A program made the translations under genes and the position numbers. A DNA stretch of 64,000 bases from assembly GCA_050633645.1 (NCBI GenBank), contig JBOEGX010000003.1, positions 41,281 to 105,280 on the forward strand, read 5' to 3'. Origin of the DNA: UBA1672 sp050633645. GTDB lineage: Bacteria; Pseudomonadota; Alphaproteobacteria; Micavibrionales; Micavibrionaceae. Positions 44,448 to 52,826 of this stretch are shown in pieces (the stretch's first letter is position 1; each line of letters starts with the position of its first letter). The notes beneath the pieces were generated by a model. That model did no database searches, was not told the origin of the DNA, and saw only the letters and a program-made list of their open reading frames with translations.

Positions 44448-45857
44448 TTAATTCTTTCTTTGTGTGATAAAGACACTGTCGTAATTGTCTTGAAGACTGT
44501 CTTGCTCGGCAGTTAATGTAAAGGTGATATCACGTGGTTTTGAGGCATTAACACCGGCACTGACATAAATTCGGTATGATCCGACGCTGTCAGCGGGAAC
44601 ATAGAGGTTATCAGCGTTCATGTCACCTGCGGCTTTCACAGTAATTTGTGCATTTTCCAAGCCGATAATACGTAATTTATATGTTCTGTGCTCATGTGTT
44701 TTATTTTGGATTTTAATCGTATAGCCATTGCGGATTTCACCGTTGGTGAGCTGTACAAACACGGGGTTACGATCGTGTAAAACTGTGATATCCAGCAACG
44801 TACGATTTAAAAGGCCATATAACATGATGCCACCAACAGCGCACAAAACAGCTATATAAAGAAATGTACGTGGGCGAAGAAACTTAAAGGGGGTGTCGTG
44901 CCCTTCTGCCTGCGTTTCGATGTTTGATTCTGTGTCATATCGGATAAGGCCGCGCTTAAGGTCAATCTTGTCCATCACATCATCACAGGCATCCACGCAT
45001 AAGCCACACGCAATACATTCCATCTGAAGCCCATCACGGATATCAATGCCCATTGGGCAAACCTGAACGCATAGGCTGCAATCGATGCAATGCCCGCGTC
45101 CTTCCCAACTCTCGCCTTTTTTGTGTTTTCCGCGCCCAGTGCCCGCATCGCCGCGCGCCTGATCATAACCGATAATCAGTGTGTCTTTATCAAACATAGC
45201 AGATTGAAAACGGGCATAAGGACACATATAAATACAGACCTGTTCACGCGCAAATCCAGCCATAAGATAAGTCGAAAATGTAAGGCCGCCAATAAACATA
45301 AGAACGGTTGGCGACACATCAAGTTCGAAAAAACTTTGAACCAGTGTGGGGGCGTCATTGAAATATAAAACGAAAGACCCTGCTGTACACCATGCTATAA
45401 TGAGCCATATAGAATGTGTTATGATGATTTTTTTTAATTTATCAAAAGTCCAAGGGCCTTCGCGTAATTTTTTACGTGCATTACGGTCGCCCTGAATGAT
45501 GCGTTCAACCCAAACGAATAAATCCGTCCAAACGGTTTGTGGACAAAAATATCCGCACCATACACGCCCAAATAAACTGGTTATAAAGAACAGACCTATT
45601 GCGGCGAGTATTAGTATGCCTGTTAAATAATAAACTTCTTGTGGCCAGATTTCGATCCAAAACCAGTAGGCGCGGGCATGTTCTAAATCGATTAAAATGG
45701 CTTGGTTTGGCGCAGTTGGTCCGCGATCCCAACGGATAAAAGGCGCAAGATAATAGATCCCCAAAGTGACAATCATCGCCACCCATTTTAACTTACGAAA
45801 CTTACCCCAAACGCGTTTGGGGTAAATCTTTTCTTGTTTAGCAAAATATTGCAGCAC
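44448..45857 (-). CDS. ccoG: CcoG/FixG/RdxA, membrane ferredoxin-like cupric reductase of cbb3 assembly
   Basis: A 469-residue membrane protein with five predicted helices, the motif RVWCGYFCPQTVWTD, and two 4Fe-4S ferredoxin motifs, CIDCSLCVQVCP and CIACGLCVDACD. The C-terminal region is an Ig-like periplasmic domain. It is thought to reduce Cu(II) for cbb3 oxidase assembly. It begins the accessory half of the operon, 4 bases after ccoP. Confidence 0.93.
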   Translation of the reverse strand: MLQYFAKQEKIYPKRVWGKFRKLKWVAMIVTLGIYYLAPFIRWDRGPTAPNQAILIDLEHARAYWFWIEIWPQEVYYLTGILILAAIGLFFITSLFGRVWCGYFCPQTVWTDLFVWVERIIQGDRNARKKLREGPWTFDKLKKIIITHSIWLIIAWCTAGSFVLYFNDAPTLVQSFFELDVSPTVLMFIGGLTFSTYLMAGFAREQVCIYMCPYARFQSAMFDKDTLIIGYDQARGDAGTGRGKHKKGESWEGRGHCIDCSLCVQVCPMGIDIRDGLQMECIACGLCVDACDDVMDKIDLKRGLIRYDTESNIETQAEGHDTPFKFLRPRTFLYIAVLCAVGGIMLYGLLNRTLLDITVLHDRNPVFVQLTNGEIRNGYTIKIQNKTHEHRTYKLRIIGLENAQITVKAAGDMNADNLYVPADSVGSYRIYVSAGVNASKPRDITFTLTAEQDSLQDNYDSVFITQRKN

Positions 45858-45861
45858 GAAC

Positions 45862-46797
45862 TTATTCTTCCTTTATAAGCGCCTTTTCTTCTATGTCTTC
45901 AATTTGTATTTTTGGTTCTGCTTCGCCGCCACCTAATTGGTGTAGGTATATCGTAAGCTGACGAATGGTGTTTTGGTCAAGGCGATCCTTCCATGCGGGC
46001 ATCATGCCTGCGCGCGCATTATAGATATTGGCATATATTTCATCGCGATTCCCACCATAGAGCCAGATTTTATCGGTTAAATTGGGGGCGCCAAATTCTC
46101 GCAACCCCTTACCGTTTGCGCCGTGACATGAAGCACATTGGCTTTCGAAAATTGCCGCCCCACGCTCATATGTAGGGAGTTTTTCTCCACTAGACCAAGC
46201 CAATACGTAATCTGTAACGGCGTTAATCTCATCGCGTTTTAACAATCCACTTTTGCCAAAAGAGGGCATTTGAGACTGACGAGTATCATAATTATCAGCA
46301 CGAATTCCATATTGTAATGTTTGGTGTATGGCGGAAAGAGAGCCACCCCACAGCCAGTCATCATCATTTAAGTTCGGATACCCCTTGCGGCCTTCAGCGC
46401 CATTGCCATGGCATGTGGCACAATTATCTTTGAATGCCGATTTGCCGCCTGCCATCGCAAAGGCATATAGTTCTTGATTGTTCATTACATCTTCGTCTGA
46501 TGTTTTTTCAAAACGGTCTAAATACGTTGCCTGACGGTTCTGAATTTCTGCTTGGCTTTCAGAGAGTTCGTTAAATTGTGTGTATCCACTTGTGCCTTGT
46601 GTCGCACCATTTAGAGTTGGCCAAGAAGGGTAAATCACCCAATACCACATTGCCCATATCGTACAGATAATAAACACCCACACCCACCATCTCGGCAATG
46701 GATTGTTCAATTCCTTCAGACCATCCCATTCATGCCCAGTGGTTTCAATGCCAGATAATTCGTCAATGTCTTTTTTATTGTTGCTGTGTTCGCTCAT
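45862..46797 (-). CDS. ccoP: CcoP, di-heme cytochrome c subunit of cbb3 oxidase
   Basis: A 311-residue membrane-anchored subunit with two c-heme motifs, CATCHG and CASCHG, each followed by GNGAEGRKGYPNL / GANGKGLREFGAPNL. The N-terminus has GHEWDGLKELNNPLPRWW, the CcoP signature before its membrane helix. It passes electrons from the bc1/cytochrome c pool to CcoO/CcoN. It overlaps ccoQ by 4 bases. Confidence 0.95.
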   Translation of the reverse strand: MSEHSNNKKDIDELSGIETTGHEWDGLKELNNPLPRWWVWVFIICTIWAMWYWVIYPSWPTLNGATQGTSGYTQFNELSESQAEIQNRQATYLDRFEKTSDEDVMNNQELYAFAMAGGKSAFKDNCATCHGNGAEGRKGYPNLNDDDWLWGGSLSAIHQTLQYGIRADNYDTRQSQMPSFGKSGLLKRDEINAVTDYVLAWSSGEKLPTYERGAAIFESQCASCHGANGKGLREFGAPNLTDKIWLYGGNRDEIYANIYNARAGMMPAWKDRLDQNTIRQLTIYLHQLGGGEAEPKIQIEDIEEKALIKEE

Positions 46798-46949
46798 TCT
46801 TCGTTCTCCTGAAGCGGAATATTTCCGTTTTTTTCATATTTACTTTTTGCTCCTGGCCTATATGTCCACAGTGCAACAGTACAAAAAAACACAAAAAAGA
46901 AAATTAGGCCGATCAAGCCGAAACTAGGGCTCGCAAAAAGCTCTTTCAT
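46794..46949 (-). CDS. ccoQ: CcoQ, small cbb3 oxidase subunit
   Basis: A 51-residue single-helix protein (SFGLIGLIFFFVFFCTVALW, then TYRPGAKSKYEKNGNIPLQE). YRPG-K-YE after the helix is characteristic of CcoQ/FixQ. ATG overlaps the ccoO stop (TAATG), and its stop overlaps ccoP. Confidence 0.92.
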   Translation of the reverse strand: MKELFASPSFGLIGLIFFFVFFCTVALWTYRPGAKSKYEKNGNIPLQENEE

Positions 46950-47704
46950 TATTTTTCTCCTGATGATGTGCCGATGATTTCAACATTTTTGGCGGATTCA
47001 AAGTCAACCATTGTTCCGAGGACTTGCAGATAGGCGATTAACGCATCCATTTCAGAAATTATATGGGGTTGCCCGTCAAAATCACGGGTATTTACATTTG
47101 TACCATAGCGTTCTTCAAGGCCGCTTGTATCTGATCGTTCTTCGCCTGTAGCTTGAACAATTGCGTCATTTACTGCGGATTTGATCATTTCATCTGTGTA
47201 AGGAACACCAACTTTTCTAAGGGCGCGCAGGTGATTTTTTAGATCATGGAGTTTTGCGCCTTTAGTGCGTAGAAAATTATAAGAAGGCATAATGGATTCT
47301 GGCACCAAATCACGTGGTTCTATTAAATGCGCACTATGCCATTCATCAGAGTATTTTCCTCCAACGCGCGCCAAGTCGGGTCCCGTACGCTTTGATCCCC
47401 ATACAAATGGATGGTCATACATGCTCTCTGCAGCAAGGGAATAGTGTCCATAGCGAACAACTTCATCACGAAGAGGGCGTATCTGTTGTGAATGACATGC
47501 CGCACAGTTCTCACGGATATAAATGTTCTGACCGACGAGTTCCAGAGGGGTATAAGGGCGCACGCCTTCAACGGGCTCAATAACTGTTTCTTGACGAAAA
47601 AGTGGAACAACTTCGACAATGCCACCAATCGAGATAACGATGATAACCAAAAACAACAGTAATAACGCGTTCTTTTCTAAATGTTCATGACTGTTCCAGT
47701 TCAT
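46949..47704 (-). CDS. ccoO: CcoO, mono-heme cytochrome c subunit of cbb3 oxidase
   Basis: A ~251-residue subunit: an N-terminal helix (LLLLFLVIIVISIGGIVEVV), the heme motif CAACHSQQIRPLRDEV, the segment YGHYSLAAESMYDHPFVWGSKRTGPDLAR and a distal Met region (PESIMPSY). ATG 47704 follows AGGAG and overlaps the ccoN stop; the longer frame to 47761 is inside ccoN. Confidence 0.95.
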   Translation of the reverse strand: MNWNSHEHLEKNALLLLFLVIIVISIGGIVEVVPLFRQETVIEPVEGVRPYTPLELVGQNIYIRENCAACHSQQIRPLRDEVVRYGHYSLAAESMYDHPFVWGSKRTGPDLARVGGKYSDEWHSAHLIEPRDLVPESIMPSYNFLRTKGAKLHDLKNHLRALRKVGVPYTDEMIKSAVNDAIVQATGEERSDTSGLEERYGTNVNTRDFDGQPHIISEMDALIAYLQVLGTMVDFESAKNVEIIGTSSGEK

Positions 47705-49155
47705 GTCGTTGCTCCTGCTGTATTCATTTGTGGCTGATTTTCTTTTAGTTCTTTCTCGCACACATCTCCTCGGATTGTACGCCAGATATTATAGCTCATA
47801 ATCAAGGCTCCGCTGAGATAGAGTAGTCCGCCAATAACACGTATTGAGTAGAAGGGTTTCATTGCGACTACGCTTTCGACAAATGAGAATTGGAGGAAGC
47901 CAAGCTCGTCATAAGATCTCCACATTAGACCCTGCATGATTCCTGAAACCCACATAGCAGCGATGTAAAAGACGATTCCTAACGTCGCCACATAAAGATG
48001 GATGGAAACCAGTCTTGTGGAATACAGGCGTTCACGACCCCAAAGGCGCGGAATCATATAGTATAAACAACCAAATGTAATAAAGCCATTCCAGCCGAGT
48101 GCCCCTGAATGCACGTGACCAATTGTCCAATCCGTATAATGAGACAAAGAGTTCACCGCGCGGATAGACATAAGCGGCCCTTCAAATGTCGCCATTCCAT
48201 AGAAAGCCAAAGAGATAATCATGAATTGAAGGATGGGGTCCTTACGAAGTTTACCCCAAGCGCCAGAAAGTGTCATGGCACCATTAATCATACCTCCCCA
48301 GCTAGGCATCCAAAGCATGATAGAGAACGTCATGCCTAATGTTTGTGCCCAATCAGGCAAGGCCGTATAATGCAAATGGTGGGGGCCTGCCCAGATATAG
48401 ATAAAAATTAAAGACCAAAAGTGGATAATGGACAGGCGATATGAATAAATCGGGCGATTAGCCTGTTTCGGAATGAAGTAATACATCATGCCCAAGAAGC
48501 CTGCTGTTAAGAAGAACCCAACCGCATTGTGTCCGTACCACCATTGAATCATGGCACTTTGTACCCCCCCAAAGGCAGAGTAACTTTTTGCATCAACAAT
48601 GGAAACGGGCATGGAGAGACCATTTCCTAAATGCAGGATCGCAACGGTAATGATAAACGCAAGATAGAACCAGTTAGCCACATAGAGATGGGGCTCTTTA
48701 CGTTTAATACAGGTCATCAAATAAACCAGTAAATAGGCAACCCAAACAACGGTTAGCCAAAGATCAGCATACCATTCAGGTTCTGCATATTCCTTGCTTT
48801 GTGTTACGCCTAAAATATAACCAAGTGCGGCCATCACGATAAATGCTTGATATCCCCAAAATGTGAAATTCGCCATTTTGTCATTCCACAATCTGACACC
48901 ACATGTGCGCTGTACAATATAATAACTTGTGGCGAAAAGCGCGTTGCCTCCAAAGGCAAAGATCACCGCCGAGGTATGAACGGGACGTAAGCGGCCAAAG
49001 CTTAAATAGGGCTCAATGTTTAAATCAGGAAAAACCATTTGCAAGGCAATAAATACACCTGCGCTCATGCCAATAATACCCCAAAACATCGTGGCAAGCG
49101 TGAACTTACGTACAATTTCATAATTGTAATTTGGTTTTTGTGTTTCTGTGTTCAT
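47701..49155 (-). CDS. ccoN: CcoN, catalytic subunit of cbb3 cytochrome oxidase
   Basis: A ~484-residue heme-copper oxidase subunit I with 12 helices: RLRPVHTSAVIFAFGGNALF (low-spin heme ligand His), WWYGHNAVGFFLTAGFLG and HFWSLIFIYIWAGPHHLHYT (CuB His ligands), and HYTDWTIGHVHSGALGWNG (heme ligands). It reduces O2 with high affinity under microaerobic conditions. ATG 49155 is preceded by AGGACG and gives the normal N-terminus. Confidence 0.95.
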   Translation of the reverse strand: MNTETQKPNYNYEIVRKFTLATMFWGIIGMSAGVFIALQMVFPDLNIEPYLSFGRLRPVHTSAVIFAFGGNALFATSYYIVQRTCGVRLWNDKMANFTFWGYQAFIVMAALGYILGVTQSKEYAEPEWYADLWLTVVWVAYLLVYLMTCIKRKEPHLYVANWFYLAFIITVAILHLGNGLSMPVSIVDAKSYSAFGGVQSAMIQWWYGHNAVGFFLTAGFLGMMYYFIPKQANRPIYSYRLSIIHFWSLIFIYIWAGPHHLHYTALPDWAQTLGMTFSIMLWMPSWGGMINGAMTLSGAWGKLRKDPILQFMIISLAFYGMATFEGPLMSIRAVNSLSHYTDWTIGHVHSGALGWNGFITFGCLYYMIPRLWGRERLYSTRLVSIHLYVATLGIVFYIAAMWVSGIMQGLMWRSYDELGFLQFSFVESVVAMKPFYSIRVIGGLLYLSGALIMSYNIWRTIRGDVCEKELKENQPQMNTAGATT

Positions 49156-49172
49156 CTTATACTTCGTCCTTT

Positions 49173-49886
49173 TTAAAAAATCATCGTTCCGGCGAGTATA
49201 AACAGCCACATGCTGCTGACCACCATAGCGACCTGTGACAGTCGCGTTTGAATTTTAGGGTATTTATATCTAGCAGCTTGCCCGCCCAATGCAACCAAAA
49301 CCAATGCAGGCACTGTACCAACTGCAAAAGCAAACATCGCAAGCCCCGATCCTATTGCGCTTCCTGCTGTTCCTGCCGCCAAAAGAGCTGAGATAACCAT
49401 ACCGCAGGGCATGAATCCCAGTAAGACGCCAAGACTGTATCTGCCGACCATATTTTGTGACTGCGTTAATTTTGAAATGAAGCCAGTGAGAAAGGCAAAA
49501 GGCTTGGCAATTTGAACACGCACCGCCCAAGGAAACACCATTCCGAGCTTTGGAAATGCGCTTACTAAGAACAAAACACCAGCCAGCATTAGAATCGGCA
49601 CACTAATGAGTGCCTTAGTCGGAGAAAAAATATAAGCAAAATTGATGAACGTGCCTAGCACCAAAGCCATAGCAACATATGTTGTGATGCGTCCTAAATG
49701 ATAAGGGAGTAAAAAGATAGAATTTAATCGCTTTAGACTTAGTTTTCCATCCCCCAACTGCGCCAACACAAAAGGCGCACACATGCCCGAGCAATGTGTG
49801 AATCCACCCACTAAGCCCGCCAGAAATAAGCTAATAGTAAGCCCATAAGATGAACTAAATTCTGACATACATTGTGCAAAAATCAT
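49173..49886 (-). CDS. TauE/SafE-DsbD-like membrane protein at the head of the cbb3 operon
   Basis: A 237-residue protein with about six helices of the UreH/TauE-SafE/DsbD transmembrane fold: GLVGGFTHCSGMCAPFVLAQ at the first helices and SLGVLLGFMPCGMVISALLAA in the second half, an internal duplication with conserved Cys/Met and Pro-Cys-Gly. Such genes recur beside cbb3 oxidase clusters and may take part in copper or thiol handling. It is 17 bases from the ccoN start region and is first in the operon, right behind an FNR box; more often such a gene is at the end. Confidence 0.75.
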   Translation of the reverse strand: MIFAQCMSEFSSSYGLTISLFLAGLVGGFTHCSGMCAPFVLAQLGDGKLSLKRLNSIFLLPYHLGRITTYVAMALVLGTFINFAYIFSPTKALISVPILMLAGVLFLVSAFPKLGMVFPWAVRVQIAKPFAFLTGFISKLTQSQNMVGRYSLGVLLGFMPCGMVISALLAAGTAGSAIGSGLAMFAFAVGTVPALVLVALGGQAARYKYPKIQTRLSQVAMVVSSMWLFILAGTMIF

Positions 49887-49939
49887 AAAACGCTTTCATA
49901 TATCTTTGTCAACCGTTTCAAATTCGCTAAGCTACTGCC

Positions 49940-49953
49940 TTGACTAAAATCAA
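49940..49953. promoter_or_regulatory. FNR box between the cbb3 operon and the Crp/Fnr regulator
   Basis: TTGACTAAAATCAA, one mismatch from TTGAT-N4-ATCAA, 53 bases before the cbb3-operon start and 43 bases before the regulator ATG. It can serve both divergent units: activation of the oxidase genes and autoregulation. Confidence 0.78.
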
Positions 49954-49996
49954 TTTGTGTCATAACACGATATAAATTCCAACAGATATTGCGATC

Positions 49997-50716
49997 ATGA
50001 AAATAATTAATTTAGATGAATTTGATGTGTTTAAAGGGGGTAGTGAAGAATTTTTAGGTGCTTTGGCGGGTGCCGCGCAGATTAAAACTCATCCTAAAGG
50101 CAAGCTTATTATTTTGCATGAAGAGAAAGCTGATCGTTTTTTTATTATTAAAAGAGGCTGGGTGAAATTATTTCGTGAAACTTTAGACGGAACACAATCT
50201 ATTGTTGATATTTTACCTAAAAATCATATGTTCGGTGAAACAGCTATTTTTCAAAACAATCAATACTCATATAGCGTCGAAGTTATAGAGCCATCTGAAA
50301 TTATTTCACTGCCGTTGTCGTTGCTAAAAAAAGAAATAGAACAAAATCATAAGGTTTCTTTAAATTTCTTGAAGGCGATGGCGGTATACCGCCGCCAACA
50401 AGATATGGAAATTGAGCACAGAACGATACAGAACGCGCCACAACGTATTGGTTGTTTTCTCCTGCGTTTGGTGCGTCAGGACGAAAAAGGTGCAGTAAAG
50501 ATACAACTTCCTTACGACAAGACATTGGTTGCAGCGCGTTTGGGCATGCAGCCAGAGACATTCTCTCGTGCGCTTGTGAAGTTAAAAGAGAAAACAGGGA
50601 TACGGGTTAGTGGGGCAACCATTGAGATAGATAGTCTTGACCAGCTGATGCAATATTCATGCGTCGCGTGCTCTTCTGAGTTTCCTTGTAAGGACTTAAA
50701 AGTAGCTGTGACGTGA
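49997..50716 (+). CDS. Crp/Fnr-family regulator with C-terminal cysteine cluster
   Basis: A 239-residue regulator: a cyclic-nucleotide-binding-type domain (residues ~20-130, GWVKLFRETLDGTQSIVDIL, FGETAIF), a dimer helix, and a winged HTH whose recognition helix reads LGMQPETFSRALVKLKE. The E-xx-SR pattern is that of proteins reading TTGAT half-sites, matching the two boxes in this block. It lacks the N-terminal Cys set of E. coli FNR; instead C222-x2-C225-x5-C231 lie at the very C-terminus, reminiscent of Bacillus subtilis Fnr, whose 4Fe-4S cluster uses C-terminal Cys. Oxygen sensing is therefore likely but the ligand set differs from proteobacterial FNR. Confidence 0.85.
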   Translation: MKIINLDEFDVFKGGSEEFLGALAGAAQIKTHPKGKLIILHEEKADRFFIIKRGWVKLFRETLDGTQSIVDILPKNHMFGETAIFQNNQYSYSVEVIEPSEIISLPLSLLKKEIEQNHKVSLNFLKAMAVYRRQQDMEIEHRTIQNAPQRIGCFLLRLVRQDEKGAVKIQLPYDKTLVAARLGMQPETFSRALVKLKEKTGIRVSGATIEIDSLDQLMQYSCVACSSEFPCKDLKVAVT

Positions 50717-50877
50717 GGGCTCGAAATAAGTTGAAATATGTTTGTTAAACTTCAAAGACTGGCGACGTATCGCAACACGCTACAGCCGGCGCACACACAC
50801 CTTCAAAGCCGCCATCACTATCGCAAGTCCTGAGCCTAGGGTTTTATGAAGAAAATATACTATCGGATATGGAAGTC

Positions 50878-51312
50878 TTAGGTTGAAGACATCAACCGCA
50901 AAACCTGCATTTTTGTTTCCTCATGAGTTTTTTCAAGCATTTGCGTAAATCCATAGGATGAGTAGAATCTTCGTCCCATAGCATTGTCTGTAAAAACATC
51001 TACTTCTAATTTAGGGTGTAGTGAAACGGCTTTATCCATAAGCGTTTTACCGATGCCCAGCTTGTGAAATTGCGTATCAACAAAGATCGCGCCAACTTCA
51101 TTTTCAATAAGCGCAATAAAACCTACGACTTTTCCATTGTATTCTGAGACCCAAACATCCGCGTTCGGAAGATATATATTGGGTATATCATGACGTAGTT
51201 TGTCGACAAAACCCTTCTCCAAAAAGGGGTGAGCAAGTGCATTCGCGCTTTCCCATGCGGACATGACCGCACTTAAATCTGTGTCTTTATAGTGCCGAAT
51301 TAAAATAGCCAT
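50878..51312 (-). CDS. GNAT-family N-acetyltransferase
   Basis: A ~144-residue GCN5-type acetyltransferase: IRHYKDTDLSAVMSAWESAN at the start, WVSEYNGKVVGFIAL, the acetyl-CoA loop QFHKLGIGKTLMDKA (Q/R-x-x-G-x-G/A) and NAMGRRFYSSYGFTQ. It resembles the YjaB-type group that acetylates small molecules or protein N-termini. ATG 51312 gives the family start; upstream in-frame codons to 51384 look non-conserved. Confidence 0.82.
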   Translation of the reverse strand: MAILIRHYKDTDLSAVMSAWESANALAHPFLEKGFVDKLRHDIPNIYLPNADVWVSEYNGKVVGFIALIENEVGAIFVDTQFHKLGIGKTLMDKAVSLHPKLEVDVFTDNAMGRRFYSSYGFTQMLEKTHEETKMQVLRLMSST

Positions 51313-51396
51313 ATTGATCGTCTTTCTAAAATAGCCCATTGGCGTTGTGATACGTTTGATATGGCAGCCCTTGCAGTTTGGCACTAACCATTCTCT

Positions 51397-51516
51397 TTAC
51401 ACAACGGCTTCGGCGAAAGTCCTTAGGCCGTGCTTGTCTAAATAAGACAGTGCCTGTTTTGTAATCTCGCTTTCATGTGAGTGCGTGTTTTTCGCAAAAT
51501 CATAAATTATTGCCAT
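51397..51516 (-). CDS. Possible small protein (39 residues)
   Basis: ATG at 51516 behind GGGGAA (minus strand) opens a 39-codon frame with an amphipathic helix (SEITKQALSYLDKHGLRTFA). It would explain the stretch between the acetyltransferase and the DUF3095 gene. No family is recognised, and it overlaps only the doubtful upstream extension of DUF3095. Confidence 0.35.
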   Translation of the reverse strand: MAIIYDFAKNTHSHESEITKQALSYLDKHGLRTFAEAVV

Positions 51517-51618
51517 AAGTTCCCCATTATTTTTTTCGGTATTATGTCATTTGATGGCTTGGTTTGCTATGTTTTTTTGATAATTGTGATAGTCTATGGC
51601 TCTTTTTCAGGGGGTGAT

Positions 51619-52794
51619 GTGGTTTCTTCACGTGATTTTTATAAAGATATAAATGGTTTTTCTGGTTTTTCTAACGCATTTGATGTGCGTTATCACCATG
51701 CCGTTCCAGATGATTGGTGCGTTGTCTTGGCGGATGTTAAGGGCTCTACGCAGGCCGTGGCGCAGGGGCGCTATAAGGATATTAATGTTGTTGGGGCGTC
51801 TTGTATTATTGCGGTTCTTAATGCGGTTAAAGGGGTGGAAGTACCATATGTGTTTGGTGGTGATGGAGCGAGCTTTCTTGTGCCTGAAGTGCTCATGCCA
51901 GATGTGGCGGTGGCTTTGTTGGGGGCGCGGGATATGGCGCGGGATGCGTTTGGTATTGATTTGCGTGTCGGAGCGGTTGGTGTGAGCACAATTATGCAGG
52001 CGGGGAAGAGTTTGAAGGTTTCGAAATATTGTGTGTCTGAGGTCATTGATATTGCGATGTTTCATGGTGGCGGGCTTGCCTATGCAGAGGATATTATCAA
52101 GGCGGATGAGGGTGGGAGCCTATACGGTGTTCAAAAATGGATAAAGGATGGTGTCTTTACGAAGGAGGCGGATTTTACGGGGTTGGAATGTCGATGGAAT
52201 CCTGTGGCGGCGCGGAAAGATGATATTGTCACGCTTATGGTTTCCACGAGGCGTGGTGATGATGTTTATCAGAGGGTGATGGAGGGGATTGATGCCATAT
52301 ATGGTGAAAGTGATGATTATAAGCCTGTGCATCAAGATGGGTTGAGCTTATCATTTAATCCAGAAAGTTTGAGGCAGGAACATAGCGTTCAAACATCTTC
52401 TAAGGGGCTTTTTTCTAGAGTTATTTACGGTATGAAAATGGCGTTTGAGTGTGTTCTTGGTGCCGTGTTGTTTAAGTTTGATCTTAATGCGGCGGGGGTA
52501 GAGGGGCGCAAATATGTGCGGGATGTTGCGTTGAATACTGATTTTCAGAAATTTGATGATATGTTGCGGGTTATATTGGATAGCACAAATGATCAAACAA
52601 AAGAATTGATGCGTCTTTTGGAAGAGGGCTATCACGCAGGTGATTTATTTTATGGGGCGAATGTTTCTGCATCGACGATGATGACGTGTTTGATATTTGA
52701 GCGCACGGAAAAGCACCTTCATTTTGTTGATGGTATGGCGGGTGGCTATACAATGGCAGCAAAGGCAATGAAAGCGCAGATGTCTAAGGTTTGA
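51619..52794 (+). CDS. DUF3095-family protein with class III nucleotide-cyclase-like motifs
   Basis: A ~391-residue protein of the DUF3095 family. The N-terminal ~190 residues read DWCVVLADVKGSTQAVAQGRY and then VPYVFGGDGASFLVP. An Asp in xADVKGST and the FGGDG hairpin occupy the places where class III adenylyl/guanylyl cyclases bind metal and nucleotide. Catalysis is unproven. The C-terminal half (FDLNAAGVEGRKYVRD on) is helical. The start is uncertain: GTG 51619 follows AGGGGG and fits the family, while ATG 51544 would add a hydrophobic segment and GTG 51481 overlaps the opposite-strand small frame. Confidence 0.75.
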   Translation: MVSSRDFYKDINGFSGFSNAFDVRYHHAVPDDWCVVLADVKGSTQAVAQGRYKDINVVGASCIIAVLNAVKGVEVPYVFGGDGASFLVPEVLMPDVAVALLGARDMARDAFGIDLRVGAVGVSTIMQAGKSLKVSKYCVSEVIDIAMFHGGGLAYAEDIIKADEGGSLYGVQKWIKDGVFTKEADFTGLECRWNPVAARKDDIVTLMVSTRRGDDVYQRVMEGIDAIYGESDDYKPVHQDGLSLSFNPESLRQEHSVQTSSKGLFSRVIYGMKMAFECVLGAVLFKFDLNAAGVEGRKYVRDVALNTDFQKFDDMLRVILDSTNDQTKELMRLLEEGYHAGDLFYGANVSASTMMTCLIFERTEKHLHFVDGMAGGYTMAAKAMKAQMSKV

Positions 52795-52800
52795 AATGAG

Positions 52801-52826
52801 CCGCGTTGCGCGGTGTATGTGTTTTA
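52801..52826. terminator. Possible terminator after DUF3095 gene
   Basis: A short GC stem CCGCG-TTG-CGCGG (52801-52813) followed by a T-rich run ending at 52826. It lies in the convergent gap before murA. Confidence 0.45.

Noticed and set aside
50717..50877. Possible small RNA between the Fnr-like gene and the acetyltransferase
   Set aside because: No convincing promoter plus terminator pair is visible.
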